This document shows, piece by piece, positions 24,532-36,309 of a DNA stretch of 64,000 nucleotides. The notes beneath the pieces were generated by a model. The model made no database searches and was not told where the DNA came from. It worked only from the letters and a program-made list of their open reading frames with translations. The DNA lies in the NCBI GenBank assembly GCA_905221605.1, contig CAJNDS010002411.1, positions 124,001 to 188,000 of the forward strand, read 5' to 3'. Both the position numbers and the translations under genes were made by a program. Numbering within the stretch: the first letter of the stretch is position 1; each line of letters starts with the position of its first letter. The DNA comes from Symbiodinium natans (taxonomy: Eukaryota; Sar; Dinophyceae; Suessiales; Symbiodiniaceae).

Positions 24532-24600
24532 TTTTTTTTGCCTCAAATGGGTACCCGCCCTAGGAAACCCGGGTCCGCAAACGGACGGTTCGCCAGGACC
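24532..24600. repeat. dispersed module copy 1 (second copy at 51993)
   Basis: The segment runs through AATGGGTACCCGCC and GTCCGCAAACGGACGGTTCG to CCAGGACC. It aligns by eye with 51993-52058, sharing T6GC, AATGGGTA, GTCCG, GGACGGT and CAGGAC in the same order and spacing, and both copies are followed by C-rich sequence. The compact repeat TCCGnnnnCGGA is self-complementary. Confidence 0.5.
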
Positions 24601-24619
24601 AGAGGCAAGTTCAAGCCCC

Positions 24620-24735
24620 TCCCAGCAGGGCCCCCCCCCCCCTTCCCCCCCCCTCCCCCCCCCCCCCCCCTCCCCCCCCCCCCCCTCACCCCCCCCCACC
24701 CCCCCCCCCCCCCCCCCCCCTGCCCCCCCCCACAG
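24620..24735. repeat. C homopolymer-rich tract
   Basis: Over 100 bases that are almost all C with sparse T, A or G. The Pro-rich plus and Gly-rich minus frames come from it. Such strand-asymmetric C/G runs can form four-stranded structures. Confidence 0.95.
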
Positions 24736-24824
24736 CCACCACAGAAGAGTGGTGAGCGGGTTTTAGACTCAACTGGTGTGAGCACGGCCGGGGATGCATT
24801 ACACGAGCAGAAGAATCTAAGCTT

Positions 24825-25035
24825 GACCCTAAACCTTAAACCTTAAACCTCAAACCTTACAAGCCCGAAGAACACCCAAAGCGTGAACCTTGAGCCCTAA
24901 GCCCTCAATCCTAAACTAACCCTCAACCCTAAACCCCAAACCATAAACCATAAACCATAAACCCGGAACCCTTTTTGCTTCAGGGCTCCTGTGGTAGCCC
25001 TAAACCCGGAACCCTAAACCCTAAACCCAACCCTT
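24825..25035. repeat. second CCCTAAA-like interstitial tract
   Basis: Diverged CCCTAAACC, CCTTAAACC and ACCATAAACC units, ending near 25030. It is probably continuous in origin with the tract before the C homopolymer. Confidence 0.8.
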
Positions 25036-25499
25036 ATTGCTTGGGGTCCAGCGCCTTGGGCGCTGCGGAATCACCATGCTCACGCGGATGCGCTGGGCCG
25101 GGCCGAGGCGGGTCGCGTAGCGTTAAAATTAGTCGCGAGCCCCATTTTCCCAACGATTCCATCGAGTTATATGGATATTGGGAGTACTGGATGCCCATGC
25201 ACAAAGACATGCAAGTAACACAGTTTTTTGTATGGCCAAGCTTGTCCAAACGTGTGAAACCACAACAACCCGGCAAATAAATTCATATGTGAGACAAGCC
25301 CCTACAACATAAAACATCTCCTCGGCAGAATAAAACAACACAGTCAAATTTGTTGACAACGCAAGACGGCACATCTTCAAGACTTCTCAACCATTGTGTC
25401 GGTTTATGTGTAGACGTTCTTCGGCCGAACTTCAGCCCCTCAACTGCATGGAAAAAAAACTACCCCAAAAACAATGTGTTCCCAAGCATAACGGCTATA

Positions 25500-26490
25500 C
25501 CCCAAAACCAAAGCGCTCAAAGGGAAAGAGCCTTACCTCAAAGTACAAAAGCAAATTAAGCACCATTGCTGAGTAAGAAGCATGCCGAAACAAGAACAAA
25601 CCTGCCGCTCTGACATTCCTGTCAAAGAAGGTCCATGTGCTCATACTTATTTGCCACTTCCACTTACACAGATAGCCCTTGCGATATACGCACGTCGAGT
25701 TTGCATGGTATCTGAAATAGCCTGGCTGGAAACTGAAGGAGCCAAAAGATGCCCCACAAAAAACCTCCGCTTTGCTTCTTGGTTGATGCCATTCTCTGAA
25801 GCGCTTCATGCAACCCCTCTGTCCCATCAGGGTGTAGACGCTGGTCCACAAGAGATCGGAAGACATCCAATGTTGCCTTTCGGAGCACCAGGACACAACA
25901 CATGCAACTTACGCTTTTGGTTCTGGCATCTTCCAGCCTGCCATTGCTCCGAACGCCGGCAGGTGGTCAGGACCCAATTCCAATCTTGGATGTCCTGCGA
26001 ACATGGATCTGCTGCTCTTGTGTGCCTCACTATCCTGAGCACGATGAAAGTTTGTAGCCAAGCGCGGGCCAGGACCCGAGCCCACCCTTCACAGAGCTGC
26101 AACCCAAGGCCCGCCCCAATGCCAAGAGCTGCATATGTAGGCCTGGCAAACCCTAAGCTGTTGAACGCAAGCCTGAGCTCCTCAAAACTGGGTGCTCAAT
26201 CCTAAAGCCTGGCAACCCCTTAAGCCTCATCACTCTAAATCGGCCAACCCTACATCCAAGGCATCGTGGCAACTCCAAATGAGAAGACCTTTCCCGAAAG
26301 AGTTCCCGCCGTCTGACCCTCTTGGGGGGGTTGAATTACACTCGTTGCCTTGCCTGCTCGGAGCGCAACAGAAGAGAGATGGCGCCCTCCCAGCATAGAC
26401 CCACGCAGCAGGTGCGGATGGCCGCTGTCAACGCCTCGGAATCCTGGGTGCGTGGCATGGCATTGCTGAGCAGATGCAAAGGAGAAGAAA
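25500..26490 (-). CDS. PPR-like exon pieces
   Basis: Minus-strand segments look like parts of PPR repeats: LTAAIRTCCVGLCWEGAISL (about 26430-26350), IQDWNWVLTTCRRSEQWQAG (about 26010-25935) and LDVFRSLVDQRLHPDGTEGL followed by HEALQRMA (about 25885-25800). The last is followed by SGGFLWGIFWLLQ and a Tyr/Phe-rich stretch. They share strand and repeat type with the PPR gene at 28-30 kb and could be its distal exons or a second, decayed PPR gene. Frames differ between the pieces and junctions were not resolved. Confidence 0.35.
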
Positions 26491-27327
26491 AGAGTGTGCA
26501 CACGGTATGTTCTCATGCCTGTGCCACAAGTCGAAGGTGAGACAACAGGCCACTGCGAAGGGCAGTCAGCATCAGCATGCGTCCACTCTGCTTAAGTTCG
26601 ATGTGTTTCGGATGCTGCAACGTCTGTCCAAGGATTGTGGGGCCACCGACTGTGCAGAAAATGCAAATAACATGTTTGCTAACAGACTTGAAGTGGCAAG
26701 CAACAAGAGTTGAAGTTCAAAGGCATTTCAAAGGCGTTGAGTATGCTTCTTGGAGCCCTGTCGAAACGCACGACTTAAATCTGTACAAGCAGTCATGAAA
26801 CTTGGTGCACGCAAACCCTGCACCCCTTCTGGCAGCACGTCTTTGGAAGCAAAACAATGCTTGCTGCGGTCGTCTGCGGTTGGTGGATTTTCTCTCCACC
26901 AGCTAGTGGGGATCGGAAGTGCAATGCGTCAGACTTCCGAATGAATCGAGCGTGGTGCTGCCTTTCTCGGGATCCCCAAAAACTCATGGCAAAACAACGC
27001 AGAACACAAGCTTGTCCAGCTGAAAACGGATTGCGTTGGTCTGGCGTTGCTCAGTCTACCCGGTCCAACGCCGTCCAGTCCATCAGGAAAACTGCACGCA
27101 TCATCCCGCATCAATGCTGAAGGCTGATGCGGGCAGTCGCCCAGGCCATTCCGCAAACGCTAGCAGCTAGCAACGGGCACGATGCTCAAAAGTGTGGGAT
27201 TCTCGTCCGAGTCTCGGAGTTGGGCAGGAATTGCTGCAGGATGCCGAGGCCGAGCTGCCACTCCCCGGCCCTCGGTGTGCAGTGGCTGCCAGTGTGCCCT
27301 CACACTGTGCCCTCAGAGTGCCCTCCG

Positions 27328-27380
27328 TGCTCTCAGTGCTCTCAGTGCTCTCAGTGCTCTCAGTGCTCTCAGTGTTCTCA
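27328..27380. repeat. 9-base tandem repeat CTCAGTGCT
   Basis: Five to six adjacent copies of a CTCAGTGCT unit, the last diverged. On the minus strand it reads as a Ser-Thr-Glu repeat, but there is no supporting exon. Confidence 0.9.
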
Positions 27381-27777
27381 GACCTCTCCAAGAGCTCCGA
27401 AACGAGAAGAGAGAGAGAGCCGAGGTCGAGAGAAAGAGGTCGAGAGCCGAGGGTCCAAGACCCTCGGGCTCTCGTGGCTATATAAGCTACAGTCTGCGTA
27501 TCCAAGCTTCCTCGTCATTGCATCGGCTGTGGCCGACGTGCCTGGGTTGAGACTCGTATTATGTACCTTTTCCTGCAGTTCGCAAGGTGTTCAACTCAAA
27601 AATCTCCACGCTGACGGTCCTCCTGGATCCTGCCCAAATCTTGCCTATGATGCGTGGGCCATTGCCGTAGAGCTGCTCAGGAAGTCCGGCGCAAGCCTCC
27701 GCCTCTTCAGACTCCAGCAAGCTGAGCAAAAATGCAAAAAAGGAAAAAGGCAGACTCAACGTCTATGCCTTGGAGAA

Positions 27778-28428
27778 TCAGAGAGTGCCTTTGCCATCCT
27801 CTGCGCTTGGGCTCATTTGTCTGCGCCTCGGCATCTCCTCCAGGAGCGCAAGGCTCTCGCGCCACGCGGAGGCCACTTGGCAAGAGCCTGGAAGCTGTGC
27901 CCGGCCAATGCTTCCACACACCAAAGCTTCCAGAAGACACGACATGACAATACGGCACCTGCACAACAGAAAAATTCTAAAAAAAACTAACTATGTAATT
28001 GCATATGCTCGATGCTTGCGATGCTTGCGTTGCTTGCGCTGCTTGTGATTGCAAATGATTGCAAGCTGCACTTGCAGTCAAAAACACTGATGACTGCGCG
28101 GAAGCAGTCCACGTCCGGCTCGAAGCAGAGCTTTCGCCTTCAGCGCGCGTCTTGTTAGAAATTCGTGATGCGCAGTGTGTCGTGTCTCGCAATAACCCCT
28201 TTACTTGCATTGTTGAGGACCGGAGCAGCTCCACAGCCAGCTCCCAGCGTCCACCAGTTCTGCACGCTGTCAGCATGAAGCTCAACGAGCTTGGCCTGGC
28301 CTGGCGCCGAATTCTCCAAGAGACGGTTTAGGTCATTTGACAAGATTAGTGCACGAGAGACAATGTCGGGCCTTGCCAAGAGACACAGCCTCCTCGAAAA
28401 CACTCAATGCTGGACTCCATTGTCCCAC
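27778..28428 (-). CDS. distal PPR motifs in alternating frames (intron-split or decayed)
   Basis: Downstream of the main PPR exons the same strand holds further PPR-like segments: QWSPALSVFEEAVSLGKA (28428-28372), RPDIVS just after it but one frame off, LSFMLTACRTGGRWELAVEL (about 28290-28215) and CQVASAWRESLALLEEMPRR (about 27875-27815). Each fits the 35-residue repeat. The shift between SLGKA and RPDIVS falls within a few bases, with no room for an intron, which points to a frameshift (mutation or assembly error). The end of the gene is therefore uncertain; partial pseudogenisation is possible. Confidence 0.45.
28003..28050. repeat. 9-base tandem repeat GATGCTTGC
   Basis: Four to five copies of GATGCTTGC with single-base changes. 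It lies in a gap between PPR-like pieces. Confidence 0.8.
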
Positions 28429-28454
28429 CTCAGACATGAAGATTTCACACTTAC

Positions 28455-29933
28455 ACCTGGCTCCGCAGTACATTGCAGTACCACCTCAAACCACAGGCTG
28501 ATATGCAAGCATGCCACTCGGGCACATGCCCCAATGGCCGCATCGAAGCAGCCTGGCGGCGGTGGCAAAACGTGAAGGCTGCTAAATGGCTGGCGGTTAG
28601 CACGTGCATGAGAGAGCGAGAGAGAGGCAGAGACTTCAGGCACAGAAGTCAGCGCAGCGGGCGCCGCTGGGGGCAAGCCGTGCCTTCATCAGGGATGACT
28701 TTCACCTGTGGCATGTTGGCCATCAAGGCCAGTGCAGCTTCCCACTTGCAGGCGTCGTCACACCCAAGGATGGCGTGCTTGAAAATGTCAGCATCAGGTC
28801 GAGCGTTTGCAGGCAACACTAGCAGAAGACGCAGCACTGCTTGCCACTGCCCTGCATGGGCACAAACACCTGCGGCGCTGTAGAAGTTCCAGAGGTCAGG
28901 CGCAACCGCTCTGGCTGGCATTACGCCCAGCAGGCACAACGCGAAGTGCCAGTTCTCACAGGAATTGATAACAGTGTCATAACTTTGGGAGGTTGGCGGC
29001 AACCGAAAACGAGGCATGTCCTGCAACAGCTGCAGACACTGCTGCCAAAGCTTTGAACGACTGCATTCCTGCATGGTGACATCGTAGCAGAGTCTGCCTG
29101 GCGTCGTCCGGCTGCGCAGAATAGTGTCCAAAAGCTCAAGAGACAAGTCAAAACGCTGCCCAACGCTGCAAGCCCGAATAGCGGCTGCAACGTCGAAGTC
29201 CCGAAGCTGCTTTTGACGTGCAAAGCCGAGGGTGCCAAGGATGTCGAGAGCTGCCTGCCAACTTCCTGTGCGGGCACAGGCTGCCAAAGTTGAACTGAAG
29301 CTGGCCTCATGAGGATCCCTTCCTTCTCGCCCTGCTTCTCCCAAGAGCTGGAAGGCAACATCCCACCGACTTGAAAGCTCGCACGAGTGTATCGCCACAT
29401 TGTAGCTGACGTGATTTGCATTCAACTCGTGAGGGATGTTTTGCAGCAAATGAACCGTGAGCTCCCATTGGCTAGCCTTGCTACATACGCTCATTGCAGC
29501 ATTCCAGTTGGTCAAATCAGGTGTGACCAGTGCTAAGGGCATATCACGCAACATGGCCACTGCGTGCTCCCACATATGTTGCGATTGAAAGGCGCTGATT
29601 AGGATATTGTAGCTGACCTTGTCCGGCAGCATACTGGAGTCGACGCTTGCACTGAAGACACTCAAAGCTTGTTGCCAAGCACTACCCGATTGTGCTGCTC
29701 GCATCGCCGCATTTACAGCAATCCTTGGCGTCTTGGACCGGGTATCGCGCGGGGCGCTCATCATTTCGCTCAGACTTCCCAACGAAGGATCACACACAAA
29801 GCAAAGCCCGAAACCACTGGCAAAAAAAACAATTACTTTAGCCTGGCTCCAGCATCGTGTCAGGCTGCACGTCATGCCTATGCAAGGACTGCAGCAGTTG
29901 CAAAGCAGAGGGCCATCCGCTCTGCTTCTGCAT
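28455..29933 (-). CDS. pentatricopeptide repeat (PPR) protein
   Basis: PPR proteins are helical-repeat RNA binders, usually organellar. Exon 1 (29933-29857) starts at an ATG; an in-frame TAG lies a short way upstream. It encodes GWPSALQLLQSLHRHDVQPD. The PPR register continues only if the intron is 29856-29724, giving DT-IAVNAAMRAAQ across a GA...AG border. Exon 2 (29723-28684) holds about nine repeats, for example VSYNILISAFQSQHMWEHAV, NWNAAMSVCSKASQWELTV and ICYD/LCYDVTMQECSRSKLW-type units. Exon 3 (28552 to about 28455) adds CFDAAIGACARVACLHISL, reached through a GC...AG intron (28683-28553), and ends near a GTAAGT donor. No targeting peptide is obvious on the short N-terminus. The frame open upstream of 29723 is read here as intron. 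A trinucleotide array begins about 20 bases upstream of 29933. Confidence 0.75.
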
Positions 29934-30026
29934 CGCCGTTAGCGCCGCCGTGGCACTCACCTCAGCTACCTACCAGCTACCACTCTGCGTACAGCGCTGT
30001 GACGCTGTGGTGTACTGCCACGACTG

Positions 30027-30952
<926 letters not shown>

Positions 30953-30959
30953 CTACGAA

Positions 30960-32160
30960 GGTCCGGGGTCAATATAGTCACAAATGATGGCAGGTTAAAG
31001 TCCAAAAAAATTTCGAAGTCGCAAGTGAGGGGTGTGCCCCAAAGCGCCCAAGACATGCCAAGACACGGCATCTGGCGGGACTTGGAAAGTCGACATCCTG
31101 TCTAAGAGGTCACAGCACTCGCGCCAGTGGCCACCTATGGCAGGTCTAGCGACATGCCGTCAGATCCATGGTGATGATTCTGCTCTCTTCGGTGGCAGTG
31201 CTTTGTGCAGACTTGTGTCGTGTACTATACACTGCTATGCCCACTGAGTGAGAATGTGCTGCCGAGAAGTTCCAAGTGTCAAGCGGCGCTTTGCCAAGGA
31301 TGTGGCGACAGCATTGCAGTGAAAGACGTCCAGCTGCAGCCGGCTCTGCGCCCTTAGCTCCAAGCCCATCAGCCTACCCTAATTGCATTGCCCTTGCAAC
31401 AGCAACGCATGGTCAAGGTATGCTGCCCAAAATGCATGCAGCTGAGAATGCGTATGCTCAGAACAGGATTGGCCTGAATGGAGATCAATGCAAAGCAAAA
31501 GTTTCACCAACATGCACTGACACCGAACCCGCCTTCTGCGCAACATCTTGCAGCGTTTTGGTGGCTATTCGGGGCTGCCTGGCCATGCTTCAAGGCAGCA
31601 ATGAGCCTGATGCACGTGCACCATCCTGACAAGCACCGCAGATGGCTCCTTTGCCAGCGCTTCAGCGAAGCCTGCAGCGTCTGCTGCAGCTCAGCATCAC
31701 TGCAGCCCGCCGAAAGCCTGTCGTCTGCAATCGTTCACCACTTCGTTCGGTCATACACCGTCCTCTACAGCTCCGACATGTGTACATGCACACAAGACTG
31801 TAATGGCCGCCTTTCATGCAGGGGCACCAATTCGTTTGCAGGGGCCATGGTGGATCGGTCTATGTCCAGGTCATTCTGAACAGGCTTCGCTATATGCCGT
31901 TGTTCCCTGTTCCCTCGTTCCCTTTGCACCCCTTGTTCCGCAGAGATCGGAGGGTGAATCCATGATCTTATGGTACTGGTAGCAGATGCTGAGCTGCTGC
32001 AGCATCCAAGCATACAAGTAGCATTCAGATCTCTACTGAAAAGTCTGCATTCGCTTCGCACAAACTCTTTTACGCACTCGTGGGCATTGCAAGTTCATGG
32101 GCCCAATAAGCCACGATGGACCCCAACTGCCGAAGACCGAAAACATGCGTGTCAATCCCT
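30960..32160. other. no supportable gene
   Basis: Plus-strand frames at 31276-31629 and 31478-31879 and a minus frame at 31765-32061 are open but show no domain or splice pattern. The part next to 32161 is presumably 3' untranslated sequence of the acetyltransferase gene. Confidence 0.35.
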
Positions 32161-32161
32161 G

Positions 32162-33241
32162 TCAGCCTTGCCAGCGCCTCATCCAACTAGCAATAGCAAG
32201 CACTGCAACCGAGAACATGACGGACAAAGTAATTCGGGTCCGACTACCGGCACCAGCAGCGCCAGCCCGTGCGGCAACCAGACGACACCACTTGTCGTCT
32301 GAAGCTGAAGCTGCTCCAATCCCGTGCATATGTCGACACAGACTTGTGGACATGGACATACTGAAATGCTGCAGCAGCAACGCTTGCAGCTCTTGGGCAC
32401 TTTCTATGTCCTTGGTGATCTTGCCACCGCATGTAGTTTCGAGAAAATGCCTCCCCAGAATTCGAACATGGCAGTCTTCAGTGCGCTTCTCACACCAAAG
32501 TCGCTGTGTGAACGGACTCTCGAAATATCCATGAACTTGCAGATTGCATGGCAAAGCGTCCAAAAAATCGAAGTCCTGCACTGGCACGAAGGAATAGCCG
32601 CGCACCCATTTCGGTGTCTCGGATGTGTCCTCATGCCACAAGTAGTAGATATCGTACTCGAAGGCATGTCTTGTTCGCAACGTCTGCAGCTCCAGTTTGA
32701 ACCTGCAGTGTCCACCATCAAAAGGGCCCTTGTTTGCACGGTCAAGAAGCACGGGCTCGACCAAACCAAGCTTTCCAAAGGCAACATCGCAGAGAAACAA
32801 CTGCCCATCGGCACGCACCACCAAAACCATGTGAGTCACAAGTGGAGGTGTTGGAAACCTGGGTGTAATGCCGTCATCTAGGTGCACCCTTGAGCCTTTG
32901 GCCTCAACCTCGAACCCAAGGTGTAAAAGCAAGGCCCCGAAGACCTTGTTCAGTTCGAAGCAGTAGCCGCCCCGGGGGCTCTTCCCGTCTGGTCCGCACA
33001 TCTTGTCCACCGTCGACTTGAGATCCAACGAGACGACATCTCCCTGAAAGACGCTGATGTTCTCAAAGGGCACGGACTGAAAGAACTTCCGATGTAGTAG
33101 AAAAAGTATGTCCTTGCTAGGTGGCCTTCCCTCCACTGCATCTTTCGCCAAGCCTATCCGAGTCAGGATTCGGCCAAACTCATCGGGGGTAAGGCTTAGG
33201 TCGTTCACGCGCAAGTATGACGGCTGCTCCAGGCAAGCCAT
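32162..33241 (-). CDS. arylamine N-acetyltransferase with C-terminal membrane anchor
   Basis: Intronless, 359 residues from the ATG at 33241 (MACLEQPSYLRVNDLS). The frame stays open upstream but without another ATG. The family moves an acetyl group from acetyl-CoA to arylamines or hydrazines through a Cys thioester. The triad is visible: C94 in RGGYCFELN, H137 in VTHMVLVV and D152 in CDVAFG; the 15-residue His-Asp spacing equals that of classical NATs. PFENISV (residues 58-64) is the usual N-terminal motif. After the NAT fold the protein has a hydrophobic tail (about residues 334-352, ITLSVMFSVAVLAIASW) ending RRWQG, which looks like a tail anchor with a basic end and is not typical of soluble NATs. 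Lack of introns contrasts with neighbouring genes and may mean a retroposed origin. Confidence 0.9.
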   Translation of the reverse strand: MACLEQPSYLRVNDLSLTPDEFGRILTRIGLAKDAVEGRPPSKDILFLLHRKFFQSVPFENISVFQGDVVSLDLKSTVDKMCGPDGKSPRGGYCFELNKVFGALLLHLGFEVEAKGSRVHLDDGITPRFPTPPLVTHMVLVVRADGQLFLCDVAFGKLGLVEPVLLDRANKGPFDGGHCRFKLELQTLRTRHAFEYDIYYLWHEDTSETPKWVRGYSFVPVQDFDFLDALPCNLQVHGYFESPFTQRLWCEKRTEDCHVRILGRHFLETTCGGKITKDIESAQELQALLLQHFSMSMSTSLCRHMHGIGAASASDDKWCRLVAARAGAAGAGSRTRITLSVMFSVAVLAIASWMRRWQG

Positions 33242-33689
33242 GTGCGGACAGAATGGGCAGAAAGGTTCTAAGATACAACCAGCAAGAAACCACCCAAGCG
33301 TGCGTGTCACAGAACCACCCAACGGACCGAAGCATTCTCATGCGGGGGGCAAGAGCCTAAGAGCCTGAGTCGGTGACGAAATCTACTCGTGCTTCTGCCC
33401 TTTGCATCTGTTTCTCTTGGAAAAATTCTACAGGACAATTGCAGGAAAGCGTCTGAAAACACAACATCCGAAGCAACTGCCTCTAGGGCTTTCGTACATC
33501 TCCGGAAAAGTTGGCGCTGCAGTCATCGGCAAGATTTGGCTGGGATCTGCTCTCTAAACCGGGCAAGCCCACGTGGCTCGAAGGCCCTTGGCAGCCCAGC
33601 CACCGTACCTGGCACGGTGCGGCCGCACAGCTCCTACTCAAGTTCAAGCCCCTTTACGTGAATGTCTGAGCTTCTCAACATCTGCCATC

Positions 33690-35000
33690 AAACTGGAGAG
33701 CAAGCATAAACAGGCTTCAAGGGCATGCATCTTGCTGCACCTTCTAGAGTTGACATTGTCCTCGCTACAGGCTCGAAAGCATTACCCTGCGCACAGTGAA
33801 GTTTAACGGCGACAGAAGCAACAAGTCGGAGTCCTGTCCGTAATGAGGATTTGTACCTTTGGCAGGGCACAACTGATGACATTTGCCTTGGCATCTTTTC
33901 TTTTGGGCACCCCACCTCAGGAAATCTCCTGGCCAGATGGCAGGCAGCTATCCCACCAATTGACCTGCACGACGCCAGAAGTCACGTTTGCGTAGTGCTT
34001 GGACTGGTGCCCATGGTATGTCGTGATGTGGATCAACATCCCAAACACCACCTTTTGGGGTCCTCAGAACAAAATAGGAACGCGCCTTGCTGGATGCTAG
34101 GTAATGCTCATTCCCAATTGTCGATGGAGTGCCGCCCGATGTGCACACACTTCTCCCGACACAACGCTGGGGAATGTCAGGCAAGCTGACAACGTGCTTC
34201 AATGTTCATGCGGTTGCTGGTTGCTCACAGGCGCCGCCGCCCGCCTCCCACCTGCCAACCGTCGCTTTCGCGAGCCTATTCGGGTGTGCTTCTTTGCTAA
34301 TTTCTCATAGGTTCGACGCCGCAACCGTACTTACGGAGATCACCGCGGCGGCACTGCCACGTCTGTGAAGAACCTTCGGACTAGCAGCCTTGGCAGTCTC
34401 AGCCTCCTGATGCTGACAACCAGACGAAGCCACAGCATCATGGGCCATCATTAGTTGGTCATGGAGCGATGTGGCTCCTCGTGTTTCGTCTATTCCCTTC
34501 CACTCCCATTCCCTTCTCATCGTCTCTTCCGCTGCACCCTGAATCAAAACAGGCCTCCAAGATTGCACGTATACATGGCGATGTACGGTTTAGAGTCCAG
34601 AGCTGCTTCTCTGCTCACAAAAGGACTTTTCTTGCCTGGCCTCCCGTAGATGCCCATCTTTGTGACTCCTCGACCTCAGAAAGGAGCTCGCTTATACAGG
34701 TGGAAGAGGATGGATACAGGTGATCACAGGTGGACATCAGGGCAGTGCTCTTGAGGAAGTTGACGACGGCCTCGCCATCCTCAAGACATCACCAAGAAAA
34801 TGTGCAGCAAAGAGGATCACAACGAGCATTGCCATGAGTCCGTGAGAATCGCGAAACTTTGCGAGGCGAAATGTGTCCTCGGCAACCCTGGAAGGCGAAG
34901 GCTGTCCTGATGAGCGCCTGTTTACACTGCTCCGGCTCTGATAGGATCTGCTAGCCAAGCCTAAGCCTACTGTCAGGCCAAAGGCGCCCGTAGCCGGCAT
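33690..35000 (-). CDS. signal-anchor protein, multi-exon, unrecognised
   Basis: A first exon probably starts at the ATG at 35000 (MPATGAFGLTVGLGLASRSY). It then has a basic Ser-rich stretch and a hydrophobic segment, LMAMLVVILFAAHFLGDVL (about 34845-34785), typical of a type II signal anchor. Later exons read WEWKGIDETRGATSLHDQLM followed by MAHDAVASS (about 34500-34420), HYLASSKARSYFVLRTPKGG followed by VWDVDPHHDIPW (about 34110-34005) and CPKEKMPRQMSSVVPCQ (about 33910-33860), the last before a GTACAAATC donor. A secretory-pathway or lumenal enzyme is an inference from the anchor. I do not recognise the catalytic domain. Confidence 0.4.
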
Positions 35001-35088
35001 AGTTAAAGAGAAACAAGTTGCAGCCTCAGCGCTGGTACTCAGTGGTACTCACATTACCCTATTTGCCTTGATATCTCCAGAACTTGGC

Positions 35089-36110
35089 TCATCTTGGCTC
35101 GCAGCCTTGGTTCGCCCAGAACTTCAAAATCCCAGCCTCAAAATGCAAGTCGCATTTTTTCGCTGCGCAACCATCGCAGTCAAAAGCTAAGTAGCACATC
35201 CAAAAGCTAAGTCCAAACATGTCTAAGTTGTAAAGAAGCTTCTCAGCTGGCCCTGGCCTGATATACCATGGCCTCGTAGTAAGCGGCGTTGGGGTTGCAC
35301 CTCGGTACGCATTCATGGAGCCAGCTTCAATGCTTCAGTCACTGAAAAGGCACATGTTTCAGGTCACGGCCATATCAGCGTGGGATTGTGGTGAGCCTCC
35401 GCAGATACAGTAGGCGTCCCGGCAGTTAGATCAATGGTAAGAGCAAGAGACCACACCTGGACCTCGTTCAAAGGCAGCTGGTCGGCAACAACAGACACCT
35501 GCTTGGAACCGTGACAGCATGCAAATCATGCAAAAGCTAGCCAACTGCCACTTGCCCTTATGCTACCTCTTCCGGCAGCCGATGGCCGCGCTGGCATGGA
35601 ATGAACATGGCCTCAAAGCACCGAACTGGGGATTTGCAAATCTCGCAACATGCGCGAGTGAAGTCAATGGAAGGATGTGAAAGGCAGAGCACGCATTGGA
35701 TTCTCAGTCTCTGTCGTCCAGGCGGTGCCCTCCCTTTGTCTTGACCTGCCATTGCAAGAGACGTCAGAGAAAATGTGTGAGAGAGGCGTCCTAGATTCTA
35801 GATTCGCGGTAAGGGTATGGCCCAGAAGTGCTGCCCCGAGTAGTGGATCTGCAGCTCGGCCTGTGCTTTCAAATGCATGGATTTTTGTCTGCCTAACAAA
35901 CTCAAAGACACAAAAGCTCAAGGTTGCGGAATTTTTTGCACACCACATGCAGTGTAGCGGTGAACGTTGGCATGTTGACTGCGCTGCTCCGCTCTACATG
36001 GCACCCCGGGCACAGCTGCTCTGGCCGCTCTGGGCTCTTGCGCAAGTTGTACATGGAAAGCCAGCTATCAGCAAAACGTGGCCCATGCACAAGGCGGTCA
36101 TTTGACGACT
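35089..36110 (-). CDS. multi-exon gene with a Cys-rich segment, unrecognised
   Basis: Minus-strand exons in order: DSWLSMYNLRKSPERPEQLC then PGCHVERSSAVNMPTF (about 36065-35960), ATLSFCVFEFVRQTKIHAFE then ADPLLGAALLGHTLTANLE (about 35930-35800), and a Cys-rich piece, CVLCLSHPSIDFTRACCEIC, followed by CFEAMFIPCQRGHRLPEE to a stop at 35558. The CxxC...CCxxC...CxxxH spacing could bind zinc but matches no finger I can name. A further piece near 35250-35110 reads KLLYNLDMFGLSFWMCYLAF with CDGCAAKKCDLHFEA and may be a later exon or another gene. Confidence 0.35.
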
Positions 36111-36309
36111 GAACTGGCCGTCTGCTTCCCACAGCGTGCCCCACCCTCTCCCACCTGGCCCACCCCTGTTTTCAACCTTGCCAACTCCGTTGTAGTGGCG
36201 TTGTAGATGTGAAAAAGGGGGGTGTGCAAAGCTGCGGAAGGGAAAGTTGAAGAAGCGCCTGCATGGAGGGGTCCGCAGGCCTCGCCGTCTTAGTACTTCT
36301 GTTCCCCTT

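Noticed and set aside
24385-24785. Pro-rich and Gly-rich frames on opposite strands
   Set aside because: Encoded by the C homopolymer tract.
35411-35475. tRNA-like stretch (TTAGATCAATGGTAAGAGC followed by a GTTCAAA)
   Set aside because: The A-box-like part is suggestive, but the anticodon stem does not pair, the D stem has a mismatch and the B box is poor.
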